Shown in pieces: positions 8,503 to 17,015 of a stretch of DNA of 52,778 nt (positions are counted from its first letter, which is position 1; every line of letters begins with the position of its first letter). This DNA is from Kitasatospora sp. GP82 (lineage in GTDB: Bacteria; Actinomycetota; Actinomycetes; Streptomycetales; Streptomycetaceae), in contig NZ_JARZAJ010000044.1 of assembly GCF_029892105.1 (NCBI RefSeq), positions 1 through 52,778 of the forward strand, in the 5' to 3' direction. Under the pieces are notes generated by a model that was not told the origin of the DNA, did no database searches, and was given only the letters and a program-made list of their open reading frames with translations. Made by a program: the position numbers and the translations under genes.

Positions 8503-8539
8503 GAGAGCCAGTCGGGAAACGTGAATGAGAGCCACATTG
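8503..8539 (+). repeat. Left 37-bp inverted repeat of the cassette
   Basis: It begins GAGAGCCAGTCGGG and ends GAGAGCCACATTG. It is inverted relative to 9355-9391 with five mismatches. Confidence 0.75.
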
Positions 8540-8605
8540 CTCCGTCTGTAGAGGCGGTGGACACTGAGGTAGATCCATGATCGACAACGAAACGAGAGCC
8601 ACCCC

Positions 8606-9241
8606 TTGCGAGTGACTTCACCCAACATGACCCGCAGTGGGGGTCCACTGTTCGACTCAGCTGCTGCATCCGTCGCGGTCTACAGCGACCGCGCCGACGA
8701 CTATGCGGTCACCCACGCCCCCAAGATGGCCGACCAGGTCGAGCGGTTCGCCAACTCGCTGCCGGCTCCCTCGCTGATCCTGGACGCCGGTTGCGGCCCC
8801 GGCCGCGACCTCGCGCGATTCACCGCCCACGGTCACAGCGTCCGAGGTGTCGACCTCAACCCGGTGTTCGTCGCCATGGCCAACGCCCACGCACCCACCT
8901 CACAGTGCGACCTGCGCGACATCGGATCTCAATTCCCTGCTGGAACGGTCGACGGGATCTGGGCCTGCGCATCGCTCGTGCACCTTCGCGAGTCAGAGAC
9001 CGTGGACGTGCTCGGCCAGTTCGCCAGGCTACTGCGCCCCGGCGGCAAGCTGTACGCGTGCGTCAGGTCCGTCGGCCGCACCGGCTGGCTCGATGAGCCC
9101 GACGGACGCCGCTGGTACACGGTGTGGGACGCCGAGGCGTTCGCTGACGCAGTCGCCGACGCTGGGTTCGAAGTCGACCACATTGACCAGGGCATATTTG
9201 TGGAGGTATGGGCCACTCGCAGCCCCATCAGCAGCCCGTAG
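8606..9241 (+). CDS. Class I SAM-dependent methyltransferase (cassette passenger)
   Basis: This 211-residue cytoplasmic enzyme has a Rossmann-like SAM-binding fold. Motif I is LILDAGCGPGRDLARF, motif II VRGVDLNPVFVAMANA, then CDLRDIG, and motif IV DGIWACASLVHL followed by LLRPGGKLYACVR. The acceptor substrate cannot be inferred. Possible starts are TTG 8606, GTG 8612 and ATG 8627; GAGAG of the third terminal-repeat motif lies upstream and may double as a weak ribosome binding site. It is the only gene inside the inverted-repeat cassette, so it travels as a passenger. It is intact, unlike the host gene it interrupts. Confidence 0.8.
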   Translation: MRVTSPNMTRSGGPLFDSAAASVAVYSDRADDYAVTHAPKMADQVERFANSLPAPSLILDAGCGPGRDLARFTAHGHSVRGVDLNPVFVAMANAHAPTSQCDLRDIGSQFPAGTVDGIWACASLVHLRESETVDVLGQFARLLRPGGKLYACVRSVGRTGWLDEPDGRRWYTVWDAEAFADAVADAGFEVDHIDQGIFVEVWATRSPISSP

Positions 9242-9354
9242 CCGACAGCCCTGCGGGAACGACCGCACCGGGACGTCAAAGGACCGTAGCGTGTCGCGGC
9301 CAAGTGGAGCAGTCCACGACATTCCTCCGAACGCGGGCGTGTCACGCCCCCAGC

Positions 9355-9391
9355 CAAGGTGGCTCTCACTCTCGTTGCCCGACCGGCTCTC
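9355..9391 (-). repeat. Right 37-bp inverted repeat of the cassette
   Basis: Reverse complement of 8503-8539 at 32 of 37 positions. The part reading GGTGGCTCTCACTCTCG contains two head-to-tail GAGAGCC-type motifs on the minus strand. Confidence 0.75.
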
Positions 9392-9410
9392 AAACGACCT
9401 GCCCAATACG

Positions 9411-9783
9411 ACCGGGGTCTCCGCCGCTGGTGAGGCGGTGGGCCGGTAGTGGCGGAAGAGCAGGACGGCGCCTGAGGTGACCAGGTACGCCAGGACGAAC
9501 AGGCCACCCGCGGCCAGATGCGCCTGGGGGCCTGGACCGCGGATCCGCGGAAGCTCAGCCGGCGGTTGGCCTCCGTGTTGAGGACGGTGACGACGAGAAG
9601 GGAGGCGAAGTTGGCCAGGATGGGCGGCAACCAGTGGCGCAGCGCCCAGTACAGCAGGGCCTGGGCCGCCGTGGAGGCGGCGCCGATCACGACGAACCAG
9701 AACACTTCCCTGGTCAGCGCGGTGCGGCCAGGCGCTGCGCCGTGGGCCCCGCCATGCGCTGAGGCGTCGCACTCCACCATCAT
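9411..9783 (-). pseudogene. gtrA-like gene, 5' part, frameshifted and interrupted
   Basis: GtrA proteins are small four-helix membrane proteins that translocate lipid-linked sugars. The start is ATG-ATG at 9780-9783 (MMVECDASAHGG). The helices FWFVVIGAASTAAQALLYWAL and ILANFASLLVVTVLNTEANRRLSF follow. A one-base deletion in a run of five G (plus strand 9526-9530) then shifts the frame, and AHLAAGGLFVLAYLVTSGAVLLF continues in another frame. The gene runs to the cassette boundary and resumes at 8402-8493. Both the frameshift and the insertion inactivate it; the frameshift could be a sequencing error. Confidence 0.8.
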
Positions 9784-9987
9784 GAGGCCACCGTGCGGGG
9801 ACCCGTCGAGCCGTGCGGAGCGCCGGTTCGACCGTTCGGCTGGCGACGGACACCCGCATGCACGCCAGACGCGGACAGCCGACCCGATCCGTGCCAGTTT
9901 GTAGCTGACGACTTGCCCAGCACCGCCGATGCGTGGGTTTCGGCCCAACCCCGCTGCGAGGCAGCCTGGGCACGAAGGAAGTGGCCG

Positions 9988-11409
9988 ATGGACAGTGGCG
10001 GAGGGCCTCCTGGAACCTCAAGCTCCGGCGGCCCGCAACGCCCGAGATCGGACGAGAAGCACGCGCCGCGGCGCCTCGAACGCGTTCGCGCTGCCGCGGC
10101 GGCTCGGGCCGCCAAGGCGGCCGCTCGTACCCGGGGCCTCGTGCGGCGGGTCGAGCAGATTCCTCCGCCCCCGGGGCCGTTCCGTCCGACTTCTGGCGCA
10201 GCCCGATCCGCGGGCCCTGGCTGACCTCCGTGTTCGGCCTGGTGCTGCTGATCGGCATCCCGCTGCTCTTCGTGACCGGCGCACGTCCTACGCCGCCTAC
10301 AACCCCGGTCTCGGCCTGCTCAACGACCAGACCCCGCACAAGGGCCTGCTGGGCTTCTACCTCTTCGACTGGCCCACACATCCCTACTGGCTGTACCGGC
10401 TGACCCAGGGCGTGCACGTGACGCTCGGCGTGGTCCTGGTGCCGGTGGTGCTGGCCAAACTGTGGTCGGTGATCCCGAAGCTGTTCGAGTGGCCGCCGGC
10501 CCGCAGCGCCGCCACGCGCTGGAACGGCTGTCGCTGCTGGCGCTGGTCGGCGGGATCGTCTTCGAATTCGTCACCGGGATCCTCAACATCCAGCTCTACT
10601 ACGTCTTCCCCGGCTCCTTCTACACCCTCCACTTCTACGGCGCCTGGGTGTTCATCGCCGCCTTCGTCGTCCACGTATCCCTCAAACTCGGCCGGATGAC
10701 CCGCGCCCTGCGCTCCCGCAGCCTGGCCGCCGAACTGCGCACCGACCTCGCCCACACCCGGCCCGAGCCACCCGACCCCGACGGCCTGGTGCCGACCGCC
10801 CCCGCGGCACCGACGATGACCCGCCGCGGAGCGGTGGGCATGGTGGGGGCGGGCTCCCTGCTGCTTCTCGTGGTCACCGCGGGACAGAGCATCGGCGGTT
10901 GGCTGCGCGGCACGGCCCTGCTCGCGCCGCACAACCGCGACCCGGGCAGCGGCCCGAACGGCTTCCAGATCAACGAGACGGCCGCCGCCGTCGGCATCAA
11001 CCCGGCGCATGTCGGCCCGGACTGGCGGCTGGAGATCCACGGCCCCGGACCGACGCTCGTCTTCACCCGCACACAGCTCCTCGCGATGCCCCAGCAAGCC
11101 GCCGCCCTGCCGATCGCCTGCGTCGAGGGATGGTCCACCCCCGACCAGCACTGGAGCGGCCTGCGGCTGGCCGACCTGGCCGACCTGGCCGCCCTGGCGG
11201 GCCTGCCGGACGCCGCAAGCGTCCTGGTGGAGTCCGTCCAACCACCCGGCCACAGGGGGCCGTTGCTTCCCTGGGCGCGGCTGGGAGCGCCAGCGCTCCG
11301 CAGGATCGCCCAGGTCTTGGCCCTCAGCGTCACCGACCAGTGGCAGAGCGGCAACCGATGCTTCCTCGCCCTCGGTCACCAGGGCCCACCCTCGGGTCAT
11401 CCATGCTGA
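9988..11409 (+). pseudogene. Membrane cytochrome-b-like / molybdopterin oxidoreductase gene, multiply frameshifted
   Basis: The ATG at 9988 (MDSGGGPPGTSSSGG) has GGAAG upstream. The N-terminal part is a four-helix membrane domain: GPWLTSVFGLVLLIGIPLLFVTG, then YAAYNPGLGLLNDQTPHKGLLGFYLFDWPTHPYWLYRLTQGVHVTLG, then LLALVGGIVFEFVTGILNIQLYYVFPGSFYTLHFYGAWVFIAAFVVHVSLKL. His residues are in cytochrome-b-like places. The C-terminal part (INPAHVGPDWRLEIHGPGPTLVFT then LPIACVEGWS, with the Cys that would bind molybdopterin) is SuoX/YedY-like. The reading frame changes near 10190, 10280 and 10500, and the end after about 11280 is degenerate and lacks the family's HGYPxR region. It was probably a membrane-anchored oxidoreductase, now dead. 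Confidence 0.75.
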
Positions 11410-11505
11410 GGCCGGCTGACGGCGCGCCACAGGATACGAGCGGGCGGCGCCACCGGGCCGTCCCCACCCGGTCAGGGCAACCGCCGGCGGCCGGGACAAT
11501 GGCCG

Positions 11506-13362
11506 TCAACCGGTCGATCGAGGCTGCATGTGCGTGGGTTGCCCCTCGGCATCGCGGATGGCGCGGGCGGCGTTGATCAGGCCGATGTGGCTGAAGGCTT
11601 GCGGGAAGTTACCGAGGGCCTCCCCTGTGGCGGAGTCGGTCTCCTCGGCCAGCAGCCCGACGTCGTTGGCATGCGCGAGGGAGGTCTGGAAGACGTGCCG
11701 TGCACGGGTGGTGTCGCCGGTGAGGGCGAGGGCATGGGCCAGCCAGAAGGTGCACAGCAGGAAGGCGCCTTCGTCTTCCGGCAGCTCGTCGCTGAGGTAG
11801 CGGCGGACCAGGCCGTCGCGGTCGGTCAGGTGGGTGGCGATGGCCAGCACGGTGGACTGGACGCGGGGGTCGTCAGGCGGCAGGAAGCCGACGATGGGCA
11901 GCATCAGCGTCGAGGCGTCGAGTTCCTCACTGCCGAATGCCTGGGTGAACGCGCCCAGGCGGGGACTCCAGCCGCGCTCTTCGATGGCTTCGCGGATCCG
12001 GTCGCGCTCGTGCCGCCAGTGGGGTACGCGGGCTTCGGCCTGGAGGGTGGATGCCATGGCGATGGCACGGTCCAGGGCGACCCAGCACATCAGTTTCGAG
12101 TGCAGGAAGTGTCTGCTGGGCCCGCGTCGCTCCCAGATGCCCTGATCCGGTTGGGACCACCGCCGGGCGGCTGTCTCCGCCGCCTGGACCAGGAGGGTGC
12201 GGGTGGCTGGGTCCAGACGCTCGCCGGGCGGGAGGGTCTCGTGCGCGGCGTCGAGGAGTTCGCCGTAGACATCGAGCTGACGTTGGCGCCACGCGTCGTT
12301 GCCGCTCCGAACGGGGCTGCTGTCGCGCCAGCCGGTCAGGTGGGGTAGGAGCCGCTCGCTCAGATCGCGTTCCCCGCCGATGCCGTACATGATCTGCAGG
12401 TCGACGCCGCGGTCGAGCTGATTCACCGCGGCTCGGGCGAGGAAGTCGAAGAACTTCTCCTTCTCCTTGTGGCAGGCGGCCGTGGCCAGCGCCTGAAGGG
12501 TGAAGCTCGCGTCGCGGACCCAGGTGTACCGGTAGTCCCAGTTGCGCGTTCCGCCCACTCGCTCGGGCAGGGAGGTGGTGGCCGCCGCGACGATGGCGCC
12601 GGTCGGCGCGAAGGTCAGGGCGCGTAGCACGCGTCCGCTGTGGCCCACCTCGTCCTGCCAGGGGCCGACATACGCGCGGTGGAGCTGCGACCACGAGCGC
12701 CAGCCCTTGATGGTGTCGCCAAGGCGGCGTCGGATACGCCCGGCACGCCAGCACATCGGCTCCCGCTCCCAGGCCGGCCCAACGTGCAGGGCGAATCCCA
12801 GGCGCTGCCCTCTCCGCAGCGGGACCAGACCGTGCGCCGTGGAACCGCTCACCCGCAAGTCCACAGGGCTCGACAGGAGCAGAATGTGAGCGGCCCCGTG
12901 GGCGGCGAGTCCGCCCCGGACGGGTGCGAGGAGCGGGTGGACGAGTCCGAACTCCGGGCGCGGCGCATAGGTCATCTCGATGGTCACCCATCCTTCGGTG
13001 CAGGTGATCTGTCGCAGGAGCACTCCCGGGGAGGCGCTGCCGAGTGCGTGGCCGCGTTCGCGCCGTCCCAGGGCGAGGGCGTCGCACAGCACCACCGTGC
13101 CGTCGGCCGTGCGGAAGGTCGTCTCCAGGACGAGGGTGTCTTCGAGGTAGCGGCGGCTGATGTCGGCAGGGCCGGTGGGGCGGATGGACCAGTGGCCGGC
13201 GCTCTCGTCGAGGAGGCGGGCGAAGATCGCCGGGCTGTCGAATCGGGGAAGGCACAGCCAGTCCACTGAGCCGTCGGAGGTGACCAGGGCGGCCGAACGG
13301 CAGTCGGAGAGCAGGGCGTGGTCACCGATCGGTCGCGCGCTCATTCGTCGCATCCCGTCCAT
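11506..13362 (-). CDS. Glycoside hydrolase family 15 protein (glucoamylase/trehalase-like)
   Basis: The enzyme hydrolyses alpha-glucosidic bonds; trehalose or short glucans are the likely substrates. The 618-residue length is normal for bacterial cytoplasmic GH15. The N-terminal beta domain begins ARPIGDHALLSDCRSAALVTSDGSVDWLCLPRFDSPAIFARLLD. The alpha/alpha barrel has RNWDYRYTWVRDASFTL (274-290), the acid region DQGIWERRG with Glu411, and LAEETDSATGEALGNFPQAFSHIGLI near the end, which supplies the second catalytic Glu. No signal peptide is present. The start is uncertain among ATGs at 13362, 13353 and 13344; residues before ARPIG are not conserved. It is intact and monocistronic, next to decayed genes. 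Confidence 0.88.
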   Translation of the reverse strand: MDGMRRMSARPIGDHALLSDCRSAALVTSDGSVDWLCLPRFDSPAIFARLLDESAGHWSIRPTGPADISRRYLEDTLVLETTFRTADGTVVLCDALALGRRERGHALGSASPGVLLRQITCTEGWVTIEMTYAPRPEFGLVHPLLAPVRGGLAAHGAAHILLLSSPVDLRVSGSTAHGLVPLRRGQRLGFALHVGPAWEREPMCWRAGRIRRRLGDTIKGWRSWSQLHRAYVGPWQDEVGHSGRVLRALTFAPTGAIVAAATTSLPERVGGTRNWDYRYTWVRDASFTLQALATAACHKEKEKFFDFLARAAVNQLDRGVDLQIMYGIGGERDLSERLLPHLTGWRDSSPVRSGNDAWRQRQLDVYGELLDAAHETLPPGERLDPATRTLLVQAAETAARRWSQPDQGIWERRGPSRHFLHSKLMCWVALDRAIAMASTLQAEARVPHWRHERDRIREAIEERGWSPRLGAFTQAFGSEELDASTLMLPIVGFLPPDDPRVQSTVLAIATHLTDRDGLVRRYLSDELPEDEGAFLLCTFWLAHALALTGDTTRARHVFQTSLAHANDVGLLAEETDSATGEALGNFPQAFSHIGLINAARAIRDAEGQPTHMQPRSTG

Positions 13363-13568
13363 CTCGGGCCAGGCGAGGCGGTCCGGCGAGGACGACGTGA
13401 GGATCGCTCGCCCGCGCCGCAGGTCGCTTCAGATACCTGAGAAGCATTGACCCCAAAGCCTCCGTGCACGGCGGATTCGCCCAACGTCGTACCTTGGCTG
13501 TAGGAGGAGCCAAGAGCGGCCGTCCGTGCCCCTGATGGCCGCATGCACGCCGTGGCCGGCCTCGCGGT

Positions 13569-14345
13569 TCACGAGGTCGGGAACAGGGGACCGCCCGCCA
13601 TCAGGCCGCCGTCGGCCAGGAGGACGTGCCCGGTGACATAGCTCGCCTTGTCCGACCCCAGGAATTGGACGGCCTGGGCGATCTCCTCCGGGGTGCCCGC
13701 CCGGTGCATGGGCAGCACCGAATCGACCGCTTCACGCGCCGTGTCGTCGCCGGTGAACCGCTCGTACATAGCGGTCCGGGTGTAGCCGGGCGCGACCGCG
13801 TTGACCCGGATACCGTGAGCGGCGCCTTCGAGCGCGGCCGCCTTGGTGATGCCGACGACGGCGTGCTTGCTCCCGACGTACAACGTCGCCCCGGGGTAAC
13901 CCATGAGGCCGTAGCCGGAGCTGACGTTGACGATGCTGCCGCCGCCCTGTTCCCTCATGACCCGGAACTCGTGCTTCAGGCACAGCAGCGTTCCCTTGAC
14001 GTTGGTGTCGAAGGTGGCCTGGTAGGCCTCGTCGGTCACCTCCGTGACAGGGCCGGGCGTTCCCTCGGTGCCGGCGTTGTTGAAGGCGACGTCGATCCGC
14101 CCGAACCGCGCGACGGCGCGGTCGACGAGGTCCTTCACATCGGCGTCGAAACGGACGTCGGCACGCACGAACTCGACCGGGGCGCCGAGATCGGACAGTT
14201 CCCTGGCAAGCTGCTCACCCACGTCCTCGTGGCGGCCGGAGACCACAAGGTTCGCGCCCTGACGGGCGTAAGCCAAGGCGGTGGCGCGACCGATACCGGT
14301 GAGTGCGCCCGTGATGAGGACGACGGGATCAGACACGTCGGGCAT
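13569..14345 (-). CDS. SDR-family NAD(P)-dependent oxidoreductase
   Basis: A classical short-chain dehydrogenase of 258 residues. It has the cofactor loop TGALTGIG at 12-19, NNAG at 89-92, the structural Asn115, and the catalytic set Ser142/143, Tyr156 and Lys160 in YVGSK. The C-terminal segment YVTGHVLLADGGLMAG is typical. Arg38 after VVSG suggests NADPH preference. The substrate is unknown. The ATG at 14345 is preferred over the longer frame to 14501 because AGGAAGGG lies directly upstream and residue 8 begins the family's first strand. It is monocistronic. Confidence 0.9.
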   Translation of the reverse strand: MPDVSDPVVLITGALTGIGRATALAYARQGANLVVSGRHEDVGEQLARELSDLGAPVEFVRADVRFDADVKDLVDRAVARFGRIDVAFNNAGTEGTPGPVTEVTDEAYQATFDTNVKGTLLCLKHEFRVMREQGGGSIVNVSSGYGLMGYPGATLYVGSKHAVVGITKAAALEGAAHGIRVNAVAPGYTRTAMYERFTGDDTAREAVDSVLPMHRAGTPEEIAQAVQFLGSDKASYVTGHVLLADGGLMAGGPLFPTS

Positions 14346-14722
14346 CCCTTCCTGTAACCGCACAGGTGAACGACGGGTACGCGGTTGGAACCCGCACAAC
14401 ACCGGGTTCCTCTTCGGGCAGGGGCGTATCCCCCAGTACCCCTGCAAGGAAGGTGTCCCAGCCAGACGACCGGCCGCATCGGACCCGACCGCCGCATCCA
14501 TCGAACGGCGGCACGTGATGGCCCGTATGGCCCGCAGACGGCGGCCTGGACAGACAACCCGAAGGCGGCCATAGACCCACCGGCGGAGAGAAGACCGAGG
14601 GCACTCGTACCGGCGGCTCGGAAGCGGCCGATCAGCAGCCGGGTACGAAGGCCTGAGGCAGCAAGCCGAACCGGCTCACTCACGCTGCCCGCTGGGCGTG
14701 GTTACCGGCGGGATCCGCCTGC
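14346..14722. other. Intergenic region before the CRISPR array
   Basis: About 377 bases without a convincing gene. Frames here have shadow composition. If the array is read on the plus strand this would be the leader side, but I see no AT-rich leader or promoter motif. Confidence 0.4.
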
Positions 14723-15050
14723 GTGGCGGTCGCCTTCCAGGGCGGCCGAGGATCGCAACGCCTTGACGTGCTCGGTCATCTCGACCAGCCGGGCGAGTGG
14801 CGGTCACCCTCCGGGACGACTGAGGATCGCAACCTGGACCCGACCTGGAACCGATCCGTGCCGATCTGGGTGGCGGTCGCCCACTGGGGCGGCCGAGGAT
14901 CGCGACCACCACCGCGGGCACGGTGGCGCGCACACCGCATCATGGCGGTCGCTCTTCAGGGCGGCCGAGGATCGCAACACTCTCGCCGAACTCGGCGCCG
15001 ACGTCGCCGCCGTGTGGCGGCCGCCCTTCCAGGCGGCCGAGGGCCGCAAC
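14723..15050 (+). CRISPR. Short degenerate CRISPR array, five 37-bp repeats
   Basis: Repeats are at 14723-14759, 14797-14833, 14870-14906, 14942-14978 and 15014-15050, all 37 bp. The four unrelated spacers are 37, 36, 35 and 35 bp. The repeats start GTGGCGGTCGCCC and end GGCCGAGGATCGCAAC, and the arms CGGTCGCCC and GGGCGGCCG can form a hairpin. The 3' end ATCGCAAC resembles the 5' handle of type I and III crRNAs. Every repeat carries private substitutions; those at 14797 and 15014 are most diverged. No cas gene lies in the window, so the array is orphan here. Plus orientation is assumed from the repeat end. Confidence 0.82.
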
Positions 15051-15138
15051 GGATCCAGCACGGCGTAAGCGCTGATCTCCGGTGGCCCTCCCGACGGCCG
15101 ACCTTCGTTCAGTTCTGCCGGGTTCCTGGCGGCCAGAC

Positions 15139-16386
15139 CTACGCGGCCAGGCAGGCGTTCGGGATGACCGGCGTGGTGCTGTCTGCGTGGAGGGCGTCCG
15201 CGTGGTCGAGGGCTTTGGCCAGGGCGAGGACGGCTTCGTCGGCGGAGTTCTTGAGGAGGTGGCCGTAGAGGTCGGCGGTGATGGCAAGGTGGGAGTGGCG
15301 CAGGGTCTTCGAGACGATGGCGAGCGGGATGCCAGCGGCGATCATGATGCTGGCGGCGGTGTGGCGCAGGTCGTGCAGGCCGATCTTGGGCAGGTCGAGT
15401 TCGGCGGTGCGCTTGCGGAGCTGGTCGAGGACCCATTGCGGGCGCAGGGGCTCGCCGTCCGGGCGGGTGAAGACCAGGCCTTCCAGCCGGCCGTCGGGGT
15501 GGGCGGCCATCTGGAGGGCGGCCTGGCGGTGGAGGGCGGCCATGGCTCTGGGGGAGAGGCTCACCCAGGCGCGGCTGGCTTCGGTTTTGGGTCCGCCGAG
15601 GTGGATCTTCCCGTTGTTCACGGCCGTCAGGGTCCAGCGGACGTAGAGCTTGTGGTCCATGAGGTGGACGTCGTTCCAGTGCAGGCCGAGGGCCTCGCCC
15701 TTGCGCATGCCGGTGCCGATGATCACCTCGATGAGGTCGGCGAAGGCCGGGTCGACGACGCGGCAGTAGCGCAGGAACCAGGCTGCCTCGGCGACGGTCC
15801 AGATGTGGCGTTCGGCGGCGGCGGGTCGGGGGATGATCGTCGGCCGGGCGGGGTTGCGTAGCAGGCGGTGGCAGCGGACGGCGTCGCCGAGGGCGCTGGA
15901 GAGGGTGGCGAGGATGCGGTGGATGGTGACCCTGCCGCGTCCGTGGGCGAGCTGGGTGTGGACGAATCCGGCGATGTGCGGGTAGCCGAGATCGTCCAGG
16001 CGGACGGCGCCGAGAGCGGGGATGAGGTCGGTGGTGACGTAGGTGCGGTAGCGGGCCAGGGTGGTGGGCTTGAGGACGAGTTCCTTGGCCTGGAGCCAGG
16101 CGGTGAGGTACTCGGCGACGGTCTGGTTGGGGTCGGCGGTGAAGCCGCCGGTGTGGCCTTCGATCATCCGGCGCAGCGCGGTGTGGGCGGCGTCCTCAGT
16201 GGGGAAGCCGCCGCGGCGCACTGTGTGCCGGCCGACGGTCGGGGCGGGCAGGTCGACGGCGAAGGTCCAGGTGCCGTGGTCGGGGTCTGCGGTTAGGAGC
16301 GGGCAGTGGGCGCCGAGCTGGTGGCGGTCATGGTCGTGGCAGCCGCAGCGGCGGTAGACGCGGCCGTGATCGACGATGGCGCGCAT
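15139..16386 (-). CDS. Tyrosine-type site-specific integrase
   Basis: A 415-residue recombinase expected to integrate or excise an actinomycete element. A Cys/His-containing N-terminus (YRRCGCHDHDRHQLG) and an arm-binding segment precede the core-binding domain (VAEYLTAWLQAKELVLKPTTLARYRTYV). The catalytic domain has Arg228 in GTGMRKGEAL, HDLR at 338-341, His364 in LRHSHLAIT and the nucleophile Tyr374 in LYGHLL. The start is placed at ATG 16386, which has GGGAAG at 8-base spacing; GTG 16395 would leave no spacing. No adjacent att site or tRNA is visible. A truncated paralog is at 26855-27535. Confidence 0.9.
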   Translation of the reverse strand: MRAIVDHGRVYRRCGCHDHDRHQLGAHCPLLTADPDHGTWTFAVDLPAPTVGRHTVRRGGFPTEDAAHTALRRMIEGHTGGFTADPNQTVAEYLTAWLQAKELVLKPTTLARYRTYVTTDLIPALGAVRLDDLGYPHIAGFVHTQLAHGRGRVTIHRILATLSSALGDAVRCHRLLRNPARPTIIPRPAAAERHIWTVAEAAWFLRYCRVVDPAFADLIEVIIGTGMRKGEALGLHWNDVHLMDHKLYVRWTLTAVNNGKIHLGGPKTEASRAWVSLSPRAMAALHRQAALQMAAHPDGRLEGLVFTRPDGEPLRPQWVLDQLRKRTAELDLPKIGLHDLRHTAASIMIAAGIPLAIVSKTLRHSHLAITADLYGHLLKNSADEAVLALAKALDHADALHADSTTPVIPNACLAA

Positions 16387-16645
16387 CGTGATCACTTCCC
16401 AGGTCGTGAGTAGGGATATGGCATGCCCATTCTCGACCGGCTCCGGCGCTCACACCGAGACCACGAGCGGTCCGATCGGGGGCCTGACCTGGGGCGATCC
16501 CTTGTCGTGGCCACAAGTGCGTCCTCGGTGCGATGACGTCGGCTGATGGCCGCCGTTCCGGCTGGACGAGCCGCTCGGGCGAGGGTGTCGCATCGCGCAT
16601 CGATCAATAGATATCCCCTCGACATCTCTCAGATTGTTCACAGTT

Positions 16646-16659
16646 TCCTGAATTCAGGA
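16646..16659. promoter_or_regulatory. 14-bp palindrome, probable ArsR-type operator
   Basis: TCCTGAATTCAGGA is a perfect palindrome located 20 bases before the GTG start of the ArsR-type regulator. The position fits autorepression of the regulator-transporter pair. Confidence 0.6.
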
Positions 16660-16679
16660 GTTCCTGTATCGTCTGCCTC

Positions 16680-17015
16680 GTGCTGACGCTTGCCTCCGAT
16701 GTCGAGGCGCTCGCCCGTTTCGGCCGTGCGCTCGCGGATCCGATCCGCTCCCGAATCCTGCTCGCCCTTCGCGTTGCACCGGCTCATCCCGCGGATTTGG
16801 CGGAGGAGCTGGGGATCTCCCGGACGCGCCTGTCGAACCACCTGGCCTGTCTGAGGGACTGTGGCCTGGTCGTCGCGGTCCCGGTGGGTCGCCGGACTCG
16901 CTACGAGCTCGCCGATCGGAGGCTTGGCTTGGCGCTCGACGCCGTTCGTGCGGCGGTGGTCGCTGTTGAGGGTGAGCGTGCCTGTGCGGACGCCGAGCGG
17001 AACGGTTGCTGCTGA
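16680..17015 (+). CDS. ArsR/SmtB-family metal-sensing repressor
   Basis: A 111-residue winged-helix repressor. The HTH is visible as HPADLAEELGISRTRLSNHLACLRDCGLVVAVPVGRRTRYELAD. The Cys in LACLRDCGL within the recognition helix, together with C-terminal Cys residues (ACADAERNGCC), recalls CmtR-type Cd/Pb sensors that use Cys ligands. The start is GTG 16680, close to a palindromic operator and to CAGGAG. It overlaps the CDF transporter gene by one base (TGATG), so the two are translationally coupled. Metal release of the repressor is expected to switch on efflux; the metal identity is not proven. Confidence 0.85.
   Translation: MLTLASDVEALARFGRALADPIRSRILLALRVAPAHPADLAEELGISRTRLSNHLACLRDCGLVVAVPVGRRTRYELADRRLGLALDAVRAAVVAVEGERACADAERNGCC

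Larger units (their letters stand above)
8494..9410 (+). mobile_element. Cassette with IS21-like inverted terminal repeats carrying a methyltransferase
   Basis: A 917-bp insert interrupts a gtrA-like gene. Near its ends are 37-bp inverted repeats (8503-8539 and 9355-9391) matching at 32 of 37 positions, each containing two copies of the motif GAGAGCC. A further GAGAGCCACC occurs at 8594-8603. Multiple short repeats near both ends are typical of IS21-family elements. No istA or istB transposase gene is present; the only gene is a SAM-dependent methyltransferase. It could be a non-autonomous derivative mobilised by an IS21-type transposase supplied elsewhere. Confidence 0.6.

Noticed and set aside
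11530..12348. 272-residue plus-strand ORF opposite the GH15 gene
   Set aside because: Antisense of a clear GH15 enzyme with intact catalytic motifs; no independent signature.
14385..15068. 227-residue ORF containing repeated RSPFQAAEDRN-like segments
   Set aside because: The periodic peptide is the translation of the CRISPR repeats, not a protein repeat.
15080..15118. Possible sixth CRISPR repeat (GTGGCCCTCCCGACGGCC...)
   Set aside because: Only the first dozen bases resemble the repeat and the 3' handle is absent; the preceding spacer would be too short.
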